This document shows, one piece after another, positions 1 through 11,685 of a DNA stretch of 64,000 bases. Under the pieces are notes generated by a model, which saw only the letters and a program-made list of their open reading frames with translations, was not told the origin of the DNA and ran no database searches. The position numbers and the translations under genes are program-made. How positions within the stretch are numbered: the first letter of the stretch is position 1; each line of letters starts with the position of its first letter. The stretch spans positions 43,711,098-43,775,097 of the forward strand of contig CM065297.1 in the NCBI GenBank assembly GCA_032871835.1, given 5' to 3'. Source of the stretch: Dipteronia dyeriana (lineage: Eukaryota > Streptophyta > Magnoliopsida > Sapindales > Sapindaceae).

Positions 1-1671
1 TTAAATGCGGGAATATGATTTAAGTTAATTAATCTACGCAGGGTATCATAATTAACGTGTCCTAGTCTACCATGCCATAAATTGGAAGACTCAAGCAAAT
101 AAACTGAAGAATTATCTTTATTGATTTTTTTTTTTGAAAACAGATACATTAAGCTTAAACAACCCTTCAGTTACATATCCCCTACCCACATAAGTTCCCT
201 GCTTGGTTAAAACCACTTTGTCTGATTCAATCACCATCTTAAACCCATACTGATTGAGCAACGAACCGGACACCAAGTTCTTATGAATATCAGGTACATA
301 CAACACATTGTTCAAGCTCAAGGTTATACCAGAGGTCATCTTGAGAATGACTTGACCACGTCCCTTCACGTCAGATGTGTCTGAGTTTCCCATATACAAC
401 TTTTCTTCATTCTTCATTTCTTCATTCTTCATTTCTTCATTCTTCATTTCTTCAAATGTATTGAACATCTCTTTGTTAGAGCATATATGACGAGTGGCCC
501 CAGCATCCAACCACCACTCCATTGGGATTGACCTAACTAGGTTTGCTTTTATCACAACTTTAGAGAGATTGATCTCGGATACATCTCTTGAGATCCCAGC
601 AACCACGTTTGCCTCGTGGTTCTTCTTCTTCTTTGGCAACCTGCACTCAGAAGATTTGTGACCCAGCTTGTCACAGTTGAAACACTTCCCTTAGAATTTT
701 GGCTTCTTAGAGACTCCTCCCTTAGAACCCAATTTGGATCCTTTCCCATGCTTGTTCTTATTTGGTTTAGAACTTTGGCCATGCTCAACCACATTGATCT
801 TCGCTTCAGGCGTATTGACATCTTTCTTGTCATACTTCATGTGATCTTCTTGAATACGAAGCTTGAGAATCAGATCCTCGATCTTCATCTCCTTTCGCTT
901 GTGTTTGAGATAGTTTTTGAACTCTTTCAATGAAGGAGGAAGCTTCCCAATGATTGTAGCCACATGGAAAGTTTCACTAAGGGTCATCCCTTCGGCATGT
1001 ATCACATGCAGAATCCCCTGTAGCTCTTGGACTTGACTCATAACTGTCTTGGAATCCCTCATCTTGTAATCAAGAAACTGGCCGACAATTAAGTTCTTAG
1101 AACCAGCGTTCTCAGTTTTGTATTTACGGTCTAATGATTCCCACAGTTCTTTGGCTGTTTTCTTTGAAGAATAAACGCTATATAGCGAATCTGACAGCCT
1201 GTTCAGTATGTAATTACGGTACAGGAAATCCGAGTGATTCCATGCATCAATAGCATTCCATATCTAAACATCTCGCTCTTCACCATTATTAGGTTTAGGA
1301 GCATCTTCAGTCAAGAACTTGTCAAGGTTCAGTGTGGTTAGATAAAACAACATCTTTTGCTATCATCGTTTAAAATTCGGTCCACTAAACTTATCAGGCT
1401 TCTCCATATGATTCATTAGTAAAGGTACATAATTCATGTAGGGATTTGCCATGGGAATATTCCCTTGACTCATATACTGGCTCATCACCGGATCGTGCAT
1501 GTTTCTCACCAAGGAGTTGATGGCCGGAGTCGTTGTAGCCACAAAAGGTACTACTACTGGTACCTAGCCCACAAGCACACAGTTCACAGCTGAAGTATCT
1601 AATCCCATACTTGGATTCACTTTTGGAGTCTCTAGTGGAACACTGGAGTTCACATTCGATTTGTTTGCCAT
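1..1671 (-). pseudogene. Broken copia gag-protease-pre-integrase (element D)
   Basis: The ATG at 1671 opens a frame starting MANKSNVNSS, interrupted by a TAG near 1565. A UBN2-type Gag core follows (about 700-1350, with [12 protein letters not shown] and KLPPSLKEF), with frameshifts near 1380 and 1265. A CCHC knuckle CFNCDKLGHKSSEC lies at about 648-690, just after an in-frame stop at 691-693. The aspartic protease site is DAGATRH near 505 (family norm DSGAT). Between knuckle-proximal sequence and protease, a 15-bp unit encoding MKNEE is repeated three times (about 405-450). An 11-base T run near 126-136 coincides with a frameshift before the Gag-pre-integrase motif LWHGRLGHVNY at 20-100. In the intact family this polyprotein supplies capsid, nucleocapsid and processing protease. 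This copy cannot make it. Confidence 0.85.
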
Positions 1672-2061
1672 AATATCTGAAACAAAAACAAAATCGTTTG
1701 AGTATCACAGAAATAATAGCATGGATATCAGTTGATATCAAATCAGATTTCACGATGGAAATCACAATCAGTGTATGATATTACAGACCAGAAAACCCAA
1801 TTGAAATCGTAATCGATTTCGAAATCAGTGTCAAATAATAGACCCAATTTCCACAGATTAATGATTTTTTTTTTCCAATTGAAATCAGTGTTCCAAAGAA
1901 CCCGATTTCCAAAGGTAACGTATGTATATAAAATTGAAATCAGTGTTCCAAAGAACTCGAATTTCAAATTGAATCAGTGTTCCAAAGGAACCCGATTACC
2001 ACAGCTGAAAAATGAATCAATGATTTTTTATTTTCCAAGTCCGTTACGATCTGAACCAGAA

Positions 2062-2073
2062 CTCTGATACCAG
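2062..2073 (-). promoter_or_regulatory. Primer binding site, initiator-Met tRNA type (element D)
   Basis: The reverse complement reads TGGTATCAGAG, the usual plant copia primer site complementary to the 3' end of initiator-Met tRNA. It sits a few bases from the inner LTR end (TG at 2080-2081 on plus) and upstream of the gag ATG, which fixes the element's orientation as minus. Confidence 0.85.
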
Positions 2074-2079
2074 AAAGTT

Positions 2080-3143
2080 TGAAGAAGCAAACGTTATTTG
2101 AAAAATAATTTTAAAGAGAGAAATTGTCTTAAGATTGTAAATCGTAATTTGCAATCAAACCAGACTGGTATCAAGGAAAACAGAAAGTAACAGCACGAGA
2201 AAATCACGTAAGAAAACAGAGTTTGATCCGAGGCCCGTGTTTCACACGGTGTCCTTAAGACAATTTCACCGGACAACACCGTATTGTATTAGGCGATTGT
2301 CTCCCACGATACAACGGTTCAACAGTGGTAGGCCTAAGCACTATCGACTACCAGCGAACTCAAACCGAGTTTTGAACTTACCAAGAAAACCAGAGAATAA
2401 AAGAATTATGTTGCTCAAAAGAAAACTGTAATTATTTTTCAATAGGTTGAGCAGAATATTGGAGGTATTAAATACCCAAACCGAAACACTAGGGTTGGGA
2501 TTAATTCGGGATTATTTTGAAAAATTCGTTTTTGATTTAATAAGGAAATAATTTAATTAGATAATATTCTCCAAAGAGATTTATTTTTAATTAAAACCCA
2601 ATTCTGAATTCTTATTGATCAAGTAAGAAATCAGAATACAAACAATTAAAGCTTTCCTTATTCATCACAATAAAAAAACGTTGACTTAGGGAAGTGGCAA
2701 AAGATCAACTAGACTTTCACGGTCCAATCGGAGCGGCATTCGTGTCCGCAGGTCAAGCCCACACACGAGTCGTGCATTCGAAGGTTCGGGGTCCATGATT
2801 TGCACCGCCCCTGCACGTGCGAGAGAGAGCCTCTATGCCACACATGTTGATAGCTCATATCACACATTCACTTATAAACTATATATAAGTGATTTCCCTA
2901 AGCAATGTAGGATTCATTTTAAACACAGTGGGTCCACTTTGAGACTCAATTTCTCATTCACCCATTAACCATTTTGTGAATTTTAGTATACCATTTCAAA
3001 TGTAGACTTGTTAGTATTACATCGAACCCATTAATTCCATACAAACCCACTCGTCAAAAATAGTTCATGGGTCTTACTTTATTGGGCTAGGTCACTAATA
3101 GATTGGGTTTCTAAAAGAGCGGTGATAATGTCACCTTTAAACA
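2080..3143 (-). repeat. 5' LTR of element D
   Basis: The inner end beside the primer site is clear. The outer end is inferred from a TG...CA pair (CA at 3142-3143). About 2690-2970 is a compact block, with a TATA-like TATATATAG on minus near 2878-2887 and GC-rich U3/R sequence downstream of it, as expected for an LTR promoter. There is no partner LTR in the window, so its length of about 1.06 kb is unconfirmed. Confidence 0.6.
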
Positions 3144-4430
3144 CCGTAAATAAACTTTGAAAATAATTATAATTTGCAAAAATATCATTTTAAAATTATA
3201 CTGTATTATATTTTAGTAAGTACACACTTATGTATATGGTGGCTTTGTTGCTACCCATAAAATATCTTCTTACACCCATATTTTATTGAAACTTTTTTAT
3301 TTCTAAAATACCCTAACATTTAATTACTTAAAATACATGTCTTTATAATTAAAAATTAAACTTACTTCCCACACCACACCTAAAAGTTGAACATTCAATT
3401 TATCATAAACCCTAATAATATTTACTTAATCAAACCCCAGATCAATCGAGATTTTTTTTTTCCACATATAGTTAAGGAATGAATGAACAAATAATTGATT
3501 TCATGGATTCTAAATTCATATAAGTAAGTTTACTTTCAATTTTTTTATTGTTTTTGGAGTGAATAAAAAATTGTTACATTGTAGTATTTTTAGATTTTTT
3601 TTTTTGGTGTTTTCATAAATGACCACTTTAAAGATGCAAAAACAATATATAGCTAGAAATCATTAAAATACCAATTGTGACCAGTTTATTGTATTTGAAA
3701 CCTTGATCTTATAATTATATCTCTGATTAAGTATTATGTTATGACAGTTAAGAATTCTACTAAAGTACTAAAATACCCAATTTAATGGATTCTCTCCCAT
3801 AACAAATCCTTGAAAAGGTAAAACTAGAGAACAGTGCGTGGATATAGTCAAGAACATAACCACGACCTCCTGACCTCTCGAACCAGTTGACAACCAAATA
3901 CCCCGATTGCTTAACAAAAATGGTGAACTTTTGGACTCCATAGAAGACGAGGCACTGTTTGACAATATATGTTCCTACAGATGGTAGAAAAAGCTATTTT
4001 CGAGTTACAATTTAGTACAGTGTCAACGACGACTTCGAATATGAAGGAGACGAGGTAGGATCGAATTAGGTCTGTCTTCTTAATTGGCACATTCGATTCC
4101 AATTTCTTTCTTATTGAAGGCCGCCTTATGTTAATGTGTATGGAGTATAAGAGAATTTCTGAATCTGGACATTGATAAAACATGCCATTTTGGGGGATGT
4201 ATTGGTTAGGGTATATACCTCTATCGATTTTTTCCTCTAGTGAGCCATGTTTTTCCATTGCAATTTTTAAGATTGCCAAAATTTTGATCCCTTATTAATT
4301 TTCTAACATTTGTTTTGAATATAAGGGATTAATGTTCTCTATAGTTAGACTATTGTTTTCCCCTTGTTTTTAAGGAAATCTAGAAAAAAAAATTCTATCT
4401 GAACAACTAGCATAATTCTAATAAATTTTC
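3144..4430. other. AT-rich stretch without a recognisable gene
   Basis: About 1.3 kb of AT-rich DNA with long homopolymer runs. A 122-codon minus-strand frame (3911-4279) has no motif I recognise and no neighbour supporting it. I see no LTR ends, primer site or hairpin. It may be ancient repeat debris. Confidence 0.5.
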
Positions 4431-4439
4431 TTTGTAGAT

Positions 4440-5492
4440 TAGTCTATCATGAAAATTATAGGGTCCCAGCCTTTCTTGATCCTTTTCGGGTCAGGTTCAA
4501 CTGAGTTTACAATGAGGTCCCTATTTCCTATCATGGCTTCTCTGACTTCTTGTGCCTTTTCTCTGTTGCTCTTCTCTATTGAGGGTCTGCCAAAGATGGT
4601 GTTTATCGCCCCCTAATTCATAACCTATTTTGGTCTAAATTTACTTTCTCGGCTTCGTTCTCAGTGATTTTCTTGACATGGTTAATCGACTATCTTTTTA
4701 AGAACATCGTCTTTCAAATGCCAATCCTGGATAAGAGTCTCGATATGGTCCTTGAGCTAGTAGCACTTTGAGGTTACATGCCCATTCTCCTTGTGAAAAT
4801 GACAATACTTGGTGGTGTCCCGTCAAGCATAGTTCGACTACCTGGGCGGTTCTTTTGACAGGTTTTTCTCCTCCAAGATCATGAGGATCTCAAATGTGTG
4901 TAGTTTGTGTACTTCCCCTGAAATTCAAAGCTGGTATGATCAGTTTTGGGTTCCTTGTCCCGTCATCTTGCTTGAGCTTTGTTCTTTTGGTTATCTCTTT
5001 TTTAAGCTTTACCTCTATTATCTTTTGGCTTAGTCTCTACAGGTCAACCCCCATGCATTAAACTTCCTTATGTTGCAACTTCTTCATCCTCAGCTAGCGC
5101 ATACCCTGCAGTCATGTCCATAATGTTGGGATAATTAGTCAAGTGCGCTCTCTTTAGATCAAAAGATAGCTGACCATTCTGCAAGTTTAAAAATGCCACT
5201 ATGATGGCCTCATCATGCGTACTTCTGATTTCTGACACCTCTTAGCCGAATCGGTTCAGGTATTTCTTCTATGACATGTCTTTCCGTTGCTTGAGTTGAG
5301 AGAGATACGCTACCGATTTCTTCCTTTGCATATTCCCTAGGATTTTTTTACGAGAATGCCATGCTAAGCTCGATGAAACTGCCTACGGGGAGATTTTCAA
5401 ACCGTCTAGAACCCAAATCCCCAAGATTCTCAGGGAAATTCAAGCTCAACAGTGCATCACTCATGGCATCTTAGGCCATTGCACTTCTCTAT
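4440..5492 (-). pseudogene. Ty3/gypsy Tat-type gag remnant (T0)
   Basis: Minus-strand translation gives scraps of a Retrotrans_gag core (about 5150-5480, SLNFPENLGDLGSRRFENLP). After that comes the cysteine/histidine block KYCHFHKENGHVTSKCY at 4760-4810 with the usual downstream LKDHIETLI, then a tail matching the spacer before protease. The same order appears in T1 (18421-18540) and T2 (56082-56408). Stops occur every few dozen codons. It ends exactly where a B-type LTR piece begins at 5493. No protease or RT follows. Confidence 0.75.
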
Positions 5493-6338
5493 TGTAGGAA
5501 AAAAATGTACGGTGGAAGGGACAAAATAGATTGGTATATTTTAAAAAAATTCATTTAAAAGAGAGAACATTAACCCTTGATTAATTAACATCTAATAAAA
5601 AGTACTGTACTTTTGTAACGTGAAGATTGATGTTGCGTCAAAAAGAAAACCGCAAGGTCTTCCAATCCAATCACAAACATGAATCATCTAGGAGTGTGAG
5701 CTCCTTTTCTTTGAATTGTATACCTGACGATGATTTTTTTTTTCTTTTGTTAGTCACAATAACCCTCCTACAGAAAAACAAAGAACGTTTGGTCACTTTT
5801 GAATTCTTAATCTTTTGATCGAAAACTTGCCTGAACCCAATTTGATGTTGTGTACAAAGCCTTTTGATATAAAAGCTACTAGTGCACTATAGACAACAAA
5901 ACACTCCCTTTCTTATTCTCCTGTCGACTGAATTCTCACACCTTTTCTTTGAGTTGGATGAAGTTTTTTTTTTTTAAATTCTTTTTAAACAAATGAAAAA
6001 ACTTCTCACCATGACACTAGTGTTGGCCGAATTCTATTGATGGATTTATATAAGTTGCCGAAAATCCTCATACAAGGAGGATTTAGTGTATTATCCAATA
6101 ATAAGTTATTGAATATCAATTAAATTGTGACTTTATCAAAAACTACCTAATTTGACCAATTGTAAATTTGAGTTTTGATAGATATCAAAGCTTTCTAATT
6201 TGACCGGATAAATAAATTTCTTTTATCAATCTACTTATCATACAAATTTGATACTTATCATACTACCAACAATAGTATGACACTAAGAGACATTTTCCTA
6301 GTAAGAAAAAGATTTTGACTTTTAATTAAATAATTAAT
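5493..6338 (-). repeat. Truncated B-type copia LTR
   Basis: It starts TGTAGGAAAAAAA and runs in parallel with the B LTRs at 19609 and 47076. Shared stretches include the CCTTGATTAATT/CCTAGATTAATT block, CAAGGTCTTCCAATCC and the ACCAACAATAGTATGA segment near 6266. The match stops at about 6338, where A-type LTR sequence begins. It is a fragment with no internal region attached. Confidence 0.75.
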
Positions 6339-8093
6339 TGAAGGAACTCTTTCTTCTATGTTCACAAAACTAGAACAATTCTAGTATATAAAATATTACC
6401 AATATTTTTTCTTTCTTTTTGTTTGCACTACACAGTGCACGAACATACAATATTTTTCTCTCTTTGATACAAACACACACACTTGCCACACTAACCATTT
6501 TGAACCCATGCGTTGATATCAGGCGTAGTGTTTTATATTTAATATCTTACGTAACCCTTGCAAAGATATGTATTTTGTATGATGTTAATTCACGCACCCT
6601 TGAATTGCATCCTAAACAAAACACTTATATGTCTGATATCTTTATTTGTGTTTGTGTTTTGATATATCACTTATTCGTTTTTCAAATAATAATATATATC
6701 GACTATATTTTTATCTTTTAAACAACAAATAGTATCTTTATTTGATATTCAGATCTTTTAAATGATATCTCATAACTTTTATCTTAAAAGATAATTAAAT
6801 ATTTATTTTGAATTTAAACAATTTAAATTCAATTTCAAATATTTAATTTAATAAAATAAAATAATCATATTATCTTATTTTATTTATAATGAAATATCGA
6901 CTAACACTCTCCATTTAGTGATTAATAAAAAAATTAAATAATCTCATTATTTAATTTAATTAATCACCATTATTCATTAATCAAATAATTTCATTTTTCA
7001 ATTAATTCCTGAACAAATACGTGTCACTTTCGTAACACAATTAATTAAACAATCCAATTAATTAATCGTGTCCCTTGTCACCTAAATCGATCGTGCTAGA
7101 AAGGGGGCCTAATGGATCCACAGTATTTTGAGCTCCAATAATCATCAGAATCATTAATTAAACTCTTTAATTAATATTCCTCAATTATTAACTCTGGTGT
7201 TGTTCCATTAAAAACTCAAAACTGCACTTTCTCAATTGCAGACGCTTTTACACAGACCGATACAACTCGGTGTCCATCAATATAACTATTACATATGGTG
7301 TGATCCTCCACAGTAGTTCATAATTAGAGTTGGGTCATAATGTCGGTTATACCCCTCTAATTACATATGTCCTTTAAGTACCATTGATTCTCTAATGGAC
7401 AATAAATCCTATTTCCTCAAGAAATTAATAGAGCGCTCATATTGTCCAACCCCCGAATCAACCCATGAGGGAACTACCATATACTTCTTACAAGAAGGAG
7501 TGGATTCCACTATTGTGTACAAACCTTCCCAGCTACAAGCCAAACCATAATCCCATACGGAGTATATTGATTAGGAACTGCATCTGACCTCACTCATGGT
7601 AAATCAAAGACCACTATCTAACCTGAAAGAGTCGATAAGACACTCAGGATTAAGAGCACCCATATATAACCATCATTAGTTGATATATATGAATCTCATC
7701 GGTAAACGAATCTTAGTGAGAGATTCATATAGATCATGACTCAGTCTTATATGAACACATTATACAAGGTGCTTCCATTCCCATATCTCATATGAATGAT
7801 TCAATATAGAATCACTGTACATTACAGAATGGATCACATCAATAGATTAACCACAAATAAAGTACATAGCTTTATTTGCAATCTACGGACTCTTTTGATT
7901 GCACGTCACTTATTGCATCCATCTATATATGACACTCATTTACAAAGTTCGAGATTACATCAGGCAATCTTGAATGTTAAATATATGCACAAGTTTTAAA
8001 ATAAACAACACAACAAAAATGAATTGAACTTTTTCTTTTACATATTTCACAAATCCATTTACAAATTTCATCTTTAGGGCCTAAACCCTAACA
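6339..8093 (-). repeat. 3' LTR of element A
   Basis: It aligns with 11686-13408 over essentially the whole length, for example CTAGAACAATTCTAG at 6369 and 11686, and TATGGTGTGATCCTCCACAG at 7294 and 12605. The minus-strand 5' end TGTTAGGG is at 8093, directly after the polypurine tract. The open frames at 6419-6721 and 7796-7999 are translations of LTR sequence, not genes. Confidence 0.88.
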
Positions 8094-8106
8094 ATCTCCC
8101 ACTTGC
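8094..8106 (-). promoter_or_regulatory. Polypurine tract of element A
   Basis: The minus strand reads CAAGTGGGAGAT and abuts the TGTTAGGG LTR start. This is the plus-strand DNA priming site in reverse transcription. Confidence 0.8.
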
Positions 8107-11100
8107 ACTAAAGCATGCGAGGCATGTCTCGTAACTCTAGACCATCTAGGTGACCCAAAAATACTTTAGCCGGTAAGGTCTTCGTAAATGGATCAACATG
8201 ATTGTCTTGTGAGGCTATCTTGATGACAATCACATCTCCTCTATACACTATCTCTCTAATGAGATTATACTTTATCTCTATATGTTTCCCTCTCTTTTGG
8301 CTTCTTGGTTCTTTGGAATTATCCATAACACCACTGTTATCATAATAAAGTGCGATAGGCTTATCCAGATCTGGAACAACTCCCATATCACTCAAGCACT
8401 TACAGAGCCAAACAACCTCTTTAGCAACTTCACAAACGGCTACATATTCGGCTTCCAAGGTGGAGTCAGCAATGCAAGATTGCTTAATACTTCTCCACAT
8501 AATGGCTCTACCACCTAGGGTGAATACTGATCCAGATGTGGATTTCCTAGAATCCTTGTCTGACTAAAAATCAGAATTTGTGTATCTTAACGGGATAAAA
8601 TCTTGTCCGGAATACACTAGCATATAATTTATCGTTCTCCGAAGATACTTGCGAATAGTCTTGATAACAACCCAATGATCTAATCATGGGTTGGACCGGT
8701 ATCTGTTGACTACTCTCACTACATAACAGATGTCCGGTCTCATGCATAACATATCATATATGAGACTACCTACTGCTAATTCATAGGGTACACGTCTCAT
8801 ATCTTTAACTTCTTGAGGTGTCTTATGACATTGTTCCTTAGACAAGTGAACTCCATGTCTGCAAGGTAAATTACCTTTCTTACAGTTTTGCATCGAAAAT
8901 CGCATAAGAATCTTGTCGATATATAGTGCTTGAGAAAGTGCTATAAGTTTATTCCTACGATCCTTTATAAGTTGGATCCCTAGAACATAACTCGCCTCTC
9001 CTAAATCTTTCATTTGGAATTGGCTAGCCAGTCACCACTTTACATCTGACAACACTCCCACATCATTCCTAATGAGTAGGATATCATCTACGTTTAGGAC
9101 GAAGAAAAATACTTTCTTGTCAATGATGTGCTTGTAGACACAAGGTTCATCAACATTCTGCTCGAAGCCATAGGTTTTGATCACATCATCAAACTTGATG
9201 TTCAAAGATCTAGATGTTTGCTTAAGTCCATAGATGAACCTTTGGGGATTGTAAACCTTTTTCTTTTGATCTGGGGATATGAATCTTTCTGGTTGCATCA
9301 TATAGATGCTCTCATCAAGAATGCCATTCAAGAATACAGTCTTCACGTCCATTTGACAAATTTCATAATCGAAATAGGCAGCAATGGATAAGAAAATCCT
9401 AATAGACTTAAGCATGGCTAATGGCCAGAAGGTCTCGTCATAAGTGACCCCCTCTTTATAGGTATAACCCTTGGCGAAGGTCTCTACCTTCCCGTTCATT
9501 CCTCTCTTTCTCTTGTAGATCCACTTACACTGTATGGGTTTTACCCCATCCGCTAAGTCTACAAGATCCTAGAATGAGTTAGAGTACATGGACTCTATCT
9601 CGAGATTCATGGATTAAAGCCATTCCTCTTTATCTAGATCATCCATTGCATTCTTAAATGCCAATGGATCATCCACACTATCAACACAGACAACACCCTG
9701 TCTCTCACTTATACCTAATTAGGATTCAAGTTGTCTTACAACACTCTCACTACGCCAAGGTGGTAGTGTATCCTGATCAGAAACCATCTGACTCTTAGAT
9801 GTTTATGGATCAACAACTCTTGTTGATGAAGCACTAGTCTCACCAAGCTCCAACTCATCCAATACAATCCTAGAATGAGGTTTATGGTCACTAATATAAT
9901 TGTCCTTACGAAACGTTGCATTTGTCGATACAAATACTTTGTTATCTTTGGGACTATAGAAGTGTCCACCTCTGGTCTCCTTGGAGTATCCTAAAACAGG
10001 CAGACCACAGACTTGGAGTCTAACTTTCCACTTCTGTTCTCCAGCACATGTGCTTGACACCTCCATATGCGAAAATGTCGTAAAATAACTTTACAACCAT
10101 TCCACAATGCTAGGGGAGTCTTAGGAACATATTTGGATGACACTACATTCAAAATATATATCGCTGTTTGCAATGCATATCCCTAGAAGGAATTTGGTAA
10201 TGATTAGAAACTAATCATAGATCTCACCATTTTCATCAGGTTTTTGTTTCTCCTCTCCGCTACACCATTTTGCTGAGGTTTACCAGGAGCCGTGAGTTGA
10301 GAAACTATCTTATGCTTGACTATGAAGTCTTCAAACTATTGGTCAAGGTACTCACCTCCACGATCTGATCGTAGTGACTTGATAGTCCTACCTAATTGAT
10401 TCTCAACTTTAGCTCAGAATTCTTTGAACTTTTCAAATATTTATGACTTTTGTTACATTACGTAGACATATCCGTATCTTGAGTAGTCATCTATAAAGGT
10501 GACATAATACTTATAACTACCCCTAGCTTTAACATTCATCGGTCAGTAGATGTTTGTATGTATAAACTCTAGCGGTTCTTTAGCTCTAAGCCATTTTTCC
10601 AGTAAAAGGTCTCTTAGTCATTTTACCTTTTCGATAAGATTTACAGGCAGGTAAGGTACCAACCTTTAACTCACTTAAATGTCTGTTTTTTACTAGTTTG
10701 TCTATCTGGTCAAGGTTGATATGACGAAGCCTTAGATGTAGAGATACATGTCTTTATCTGGAGAAATCTTATATCGTTTAGTTTTTGATTTTTCAAACTT
10801 AAACATTTCGGTGTTGAGCAGTGCAGTATGTATTTACGATCTTAACACATACAAATTGTTTTCATTAATTCCTGAATAAATATTCAGACCATTCTTTCAA
10901 AAAATAACAAACTTATTCCTTATAAATCCAGGAATATAAAATACATTGTCCAACAAAATATAGTTATTACAAAAACGTAATCTAATTACGTCCACTGCTC
11001 GTGTCGACACGACATCCCCTACCTCTACACGTATTGAGAAGGCTCCCTCCTCTAACTGTGTCCAAGAATCAGTCCATTGTAAAGAAGAACAAACATGGTT

Positions 11101-11145
11101 TGTGGCCCCTGAATCAACTATCCAGGGTGAAGAATCATCTTCCAC
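8107..11145 (-). pseudogene. Broken copia pol (PR-IN-RT-RH), element A
   Basis: Order on minus: protease at 10897-11145 with intact WIVDSGATNHVCSS. Integrase at about 9990-10620 with RSDRGGEY and PQQNGVAERRN, but its first catalytic aspartate is Asn (HTNIYG) and a stop follows immediately. RT at 8684-9540 with QMDVKTVFLNG and NVDDILL in place of YVDD. RNase H at 8107-8520 with DSTLEAEYVAVCE and YYDNSG, ending just before the polypurine tract. Several stops and frameshifts separate these blocks, for example near 9030, 8680, 10170 and 10470. In intact relatives it is a single frame that cleaves, integrates and reverse-transcribes. The domain order is certain; no activity is expected. Confidence 0.88.
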
Positions 11146-11685
11146 TAAACATGACTCAAGAACAAGTAAATCATATGTTTCTTGGGTTTGGGGTTACCCT
11201 TCGCCTTCCCAGCAAACCTCTTCCTCTTTTTGTTATTAGAGGAAGATGCTTCGGTAACACTTGCCTCACCGGTTATGCCATTGCAGTCCTTAGTCAAGGA
11301 CTCAAAGAAAGTGAGCTCATTGAGCAACTGTGTGAGAATGAACCTTAACTCGTTCATCCCATAGCTGCCCTTAAATTAATCAAAATTAATCAAAATTCTT
11401 CTAAAGAGTCGTCAGTATGATGCCCACTTGATTGGGTTCGTCAATGGTCTCGCCATTGACTTTGCCTTATTGAAGTAAGACATCATGCTCAGGACATGTT
11501 CCCAAAATAGTGTACTATTGTTCATACGAGCGAGCAAAGCAGAATGAACAACTTCTTGTCGCTTTTACTCAAAGGGCTATTCGAGCATAGCTTGCAATGA
11601 CTTCATGATTTCAATTGCTGAAGTCATTGCTTCATGCTTTGTGACAAGTACATCTGTCATAGAAGACAACATATTACCAATATCC
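11145..11685 (-). pseudogene. Truncated copia gag lacking its zinc knuckle (element A)
   Basis: Minus-strand translation shows the C-terminal part of a UBN2 Gag: VLVTKHEAMTSA, EHVLSMMSYFN and LLNELTFFESLTK, then a basic tail with KKRKRFAGKAKG. Instead of the usual CxxCxxxxHxxxxC knuckle, the basic tail runs straight, with a frame change, into the sequence before protease (DLLVLESCLVEDD). The knuckle is therefore cleanly missing. The N-terminal third of Gag is also gone at the junction with the 5' LTR. Confidence 0.78.

Larger units (their letters stand above)
1..3143 (-). mobile_element. Ty1/copia element D, 5' half (partial)
   Basis: Minus-strand copia retrotransposon whose 3' part lies beyond the window start. 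Reading from high to low coordinates, it shows a candidate LTR (2080-3143), an initiator-Met primer site (2062-2073), gag from an ATG at 1671, a CCHC knuckle, a protease and the start of the Gag-pre-integrase domain. The order is the normal copia 5' order. No 3' LTR or target duplication can be checked. It is degenerate, with stops and frameshifts in every domain. The element type is secure; the outer LTR edge at 3143 is only a best guess from a TG...CA end. Confidence 0.85.

Noticed and set aside
6419..6721. 100-codon frame, partly hydrophobic, repeated at 11734-11949
   Set aside because: Both lie at the same place in the two LTRs of element A and are LTR sequence.
8083..8093. AAACCCTAA resembling the plant telomere repeat
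   Set aside because: Single copy at an LTR terminus; no tandem array.
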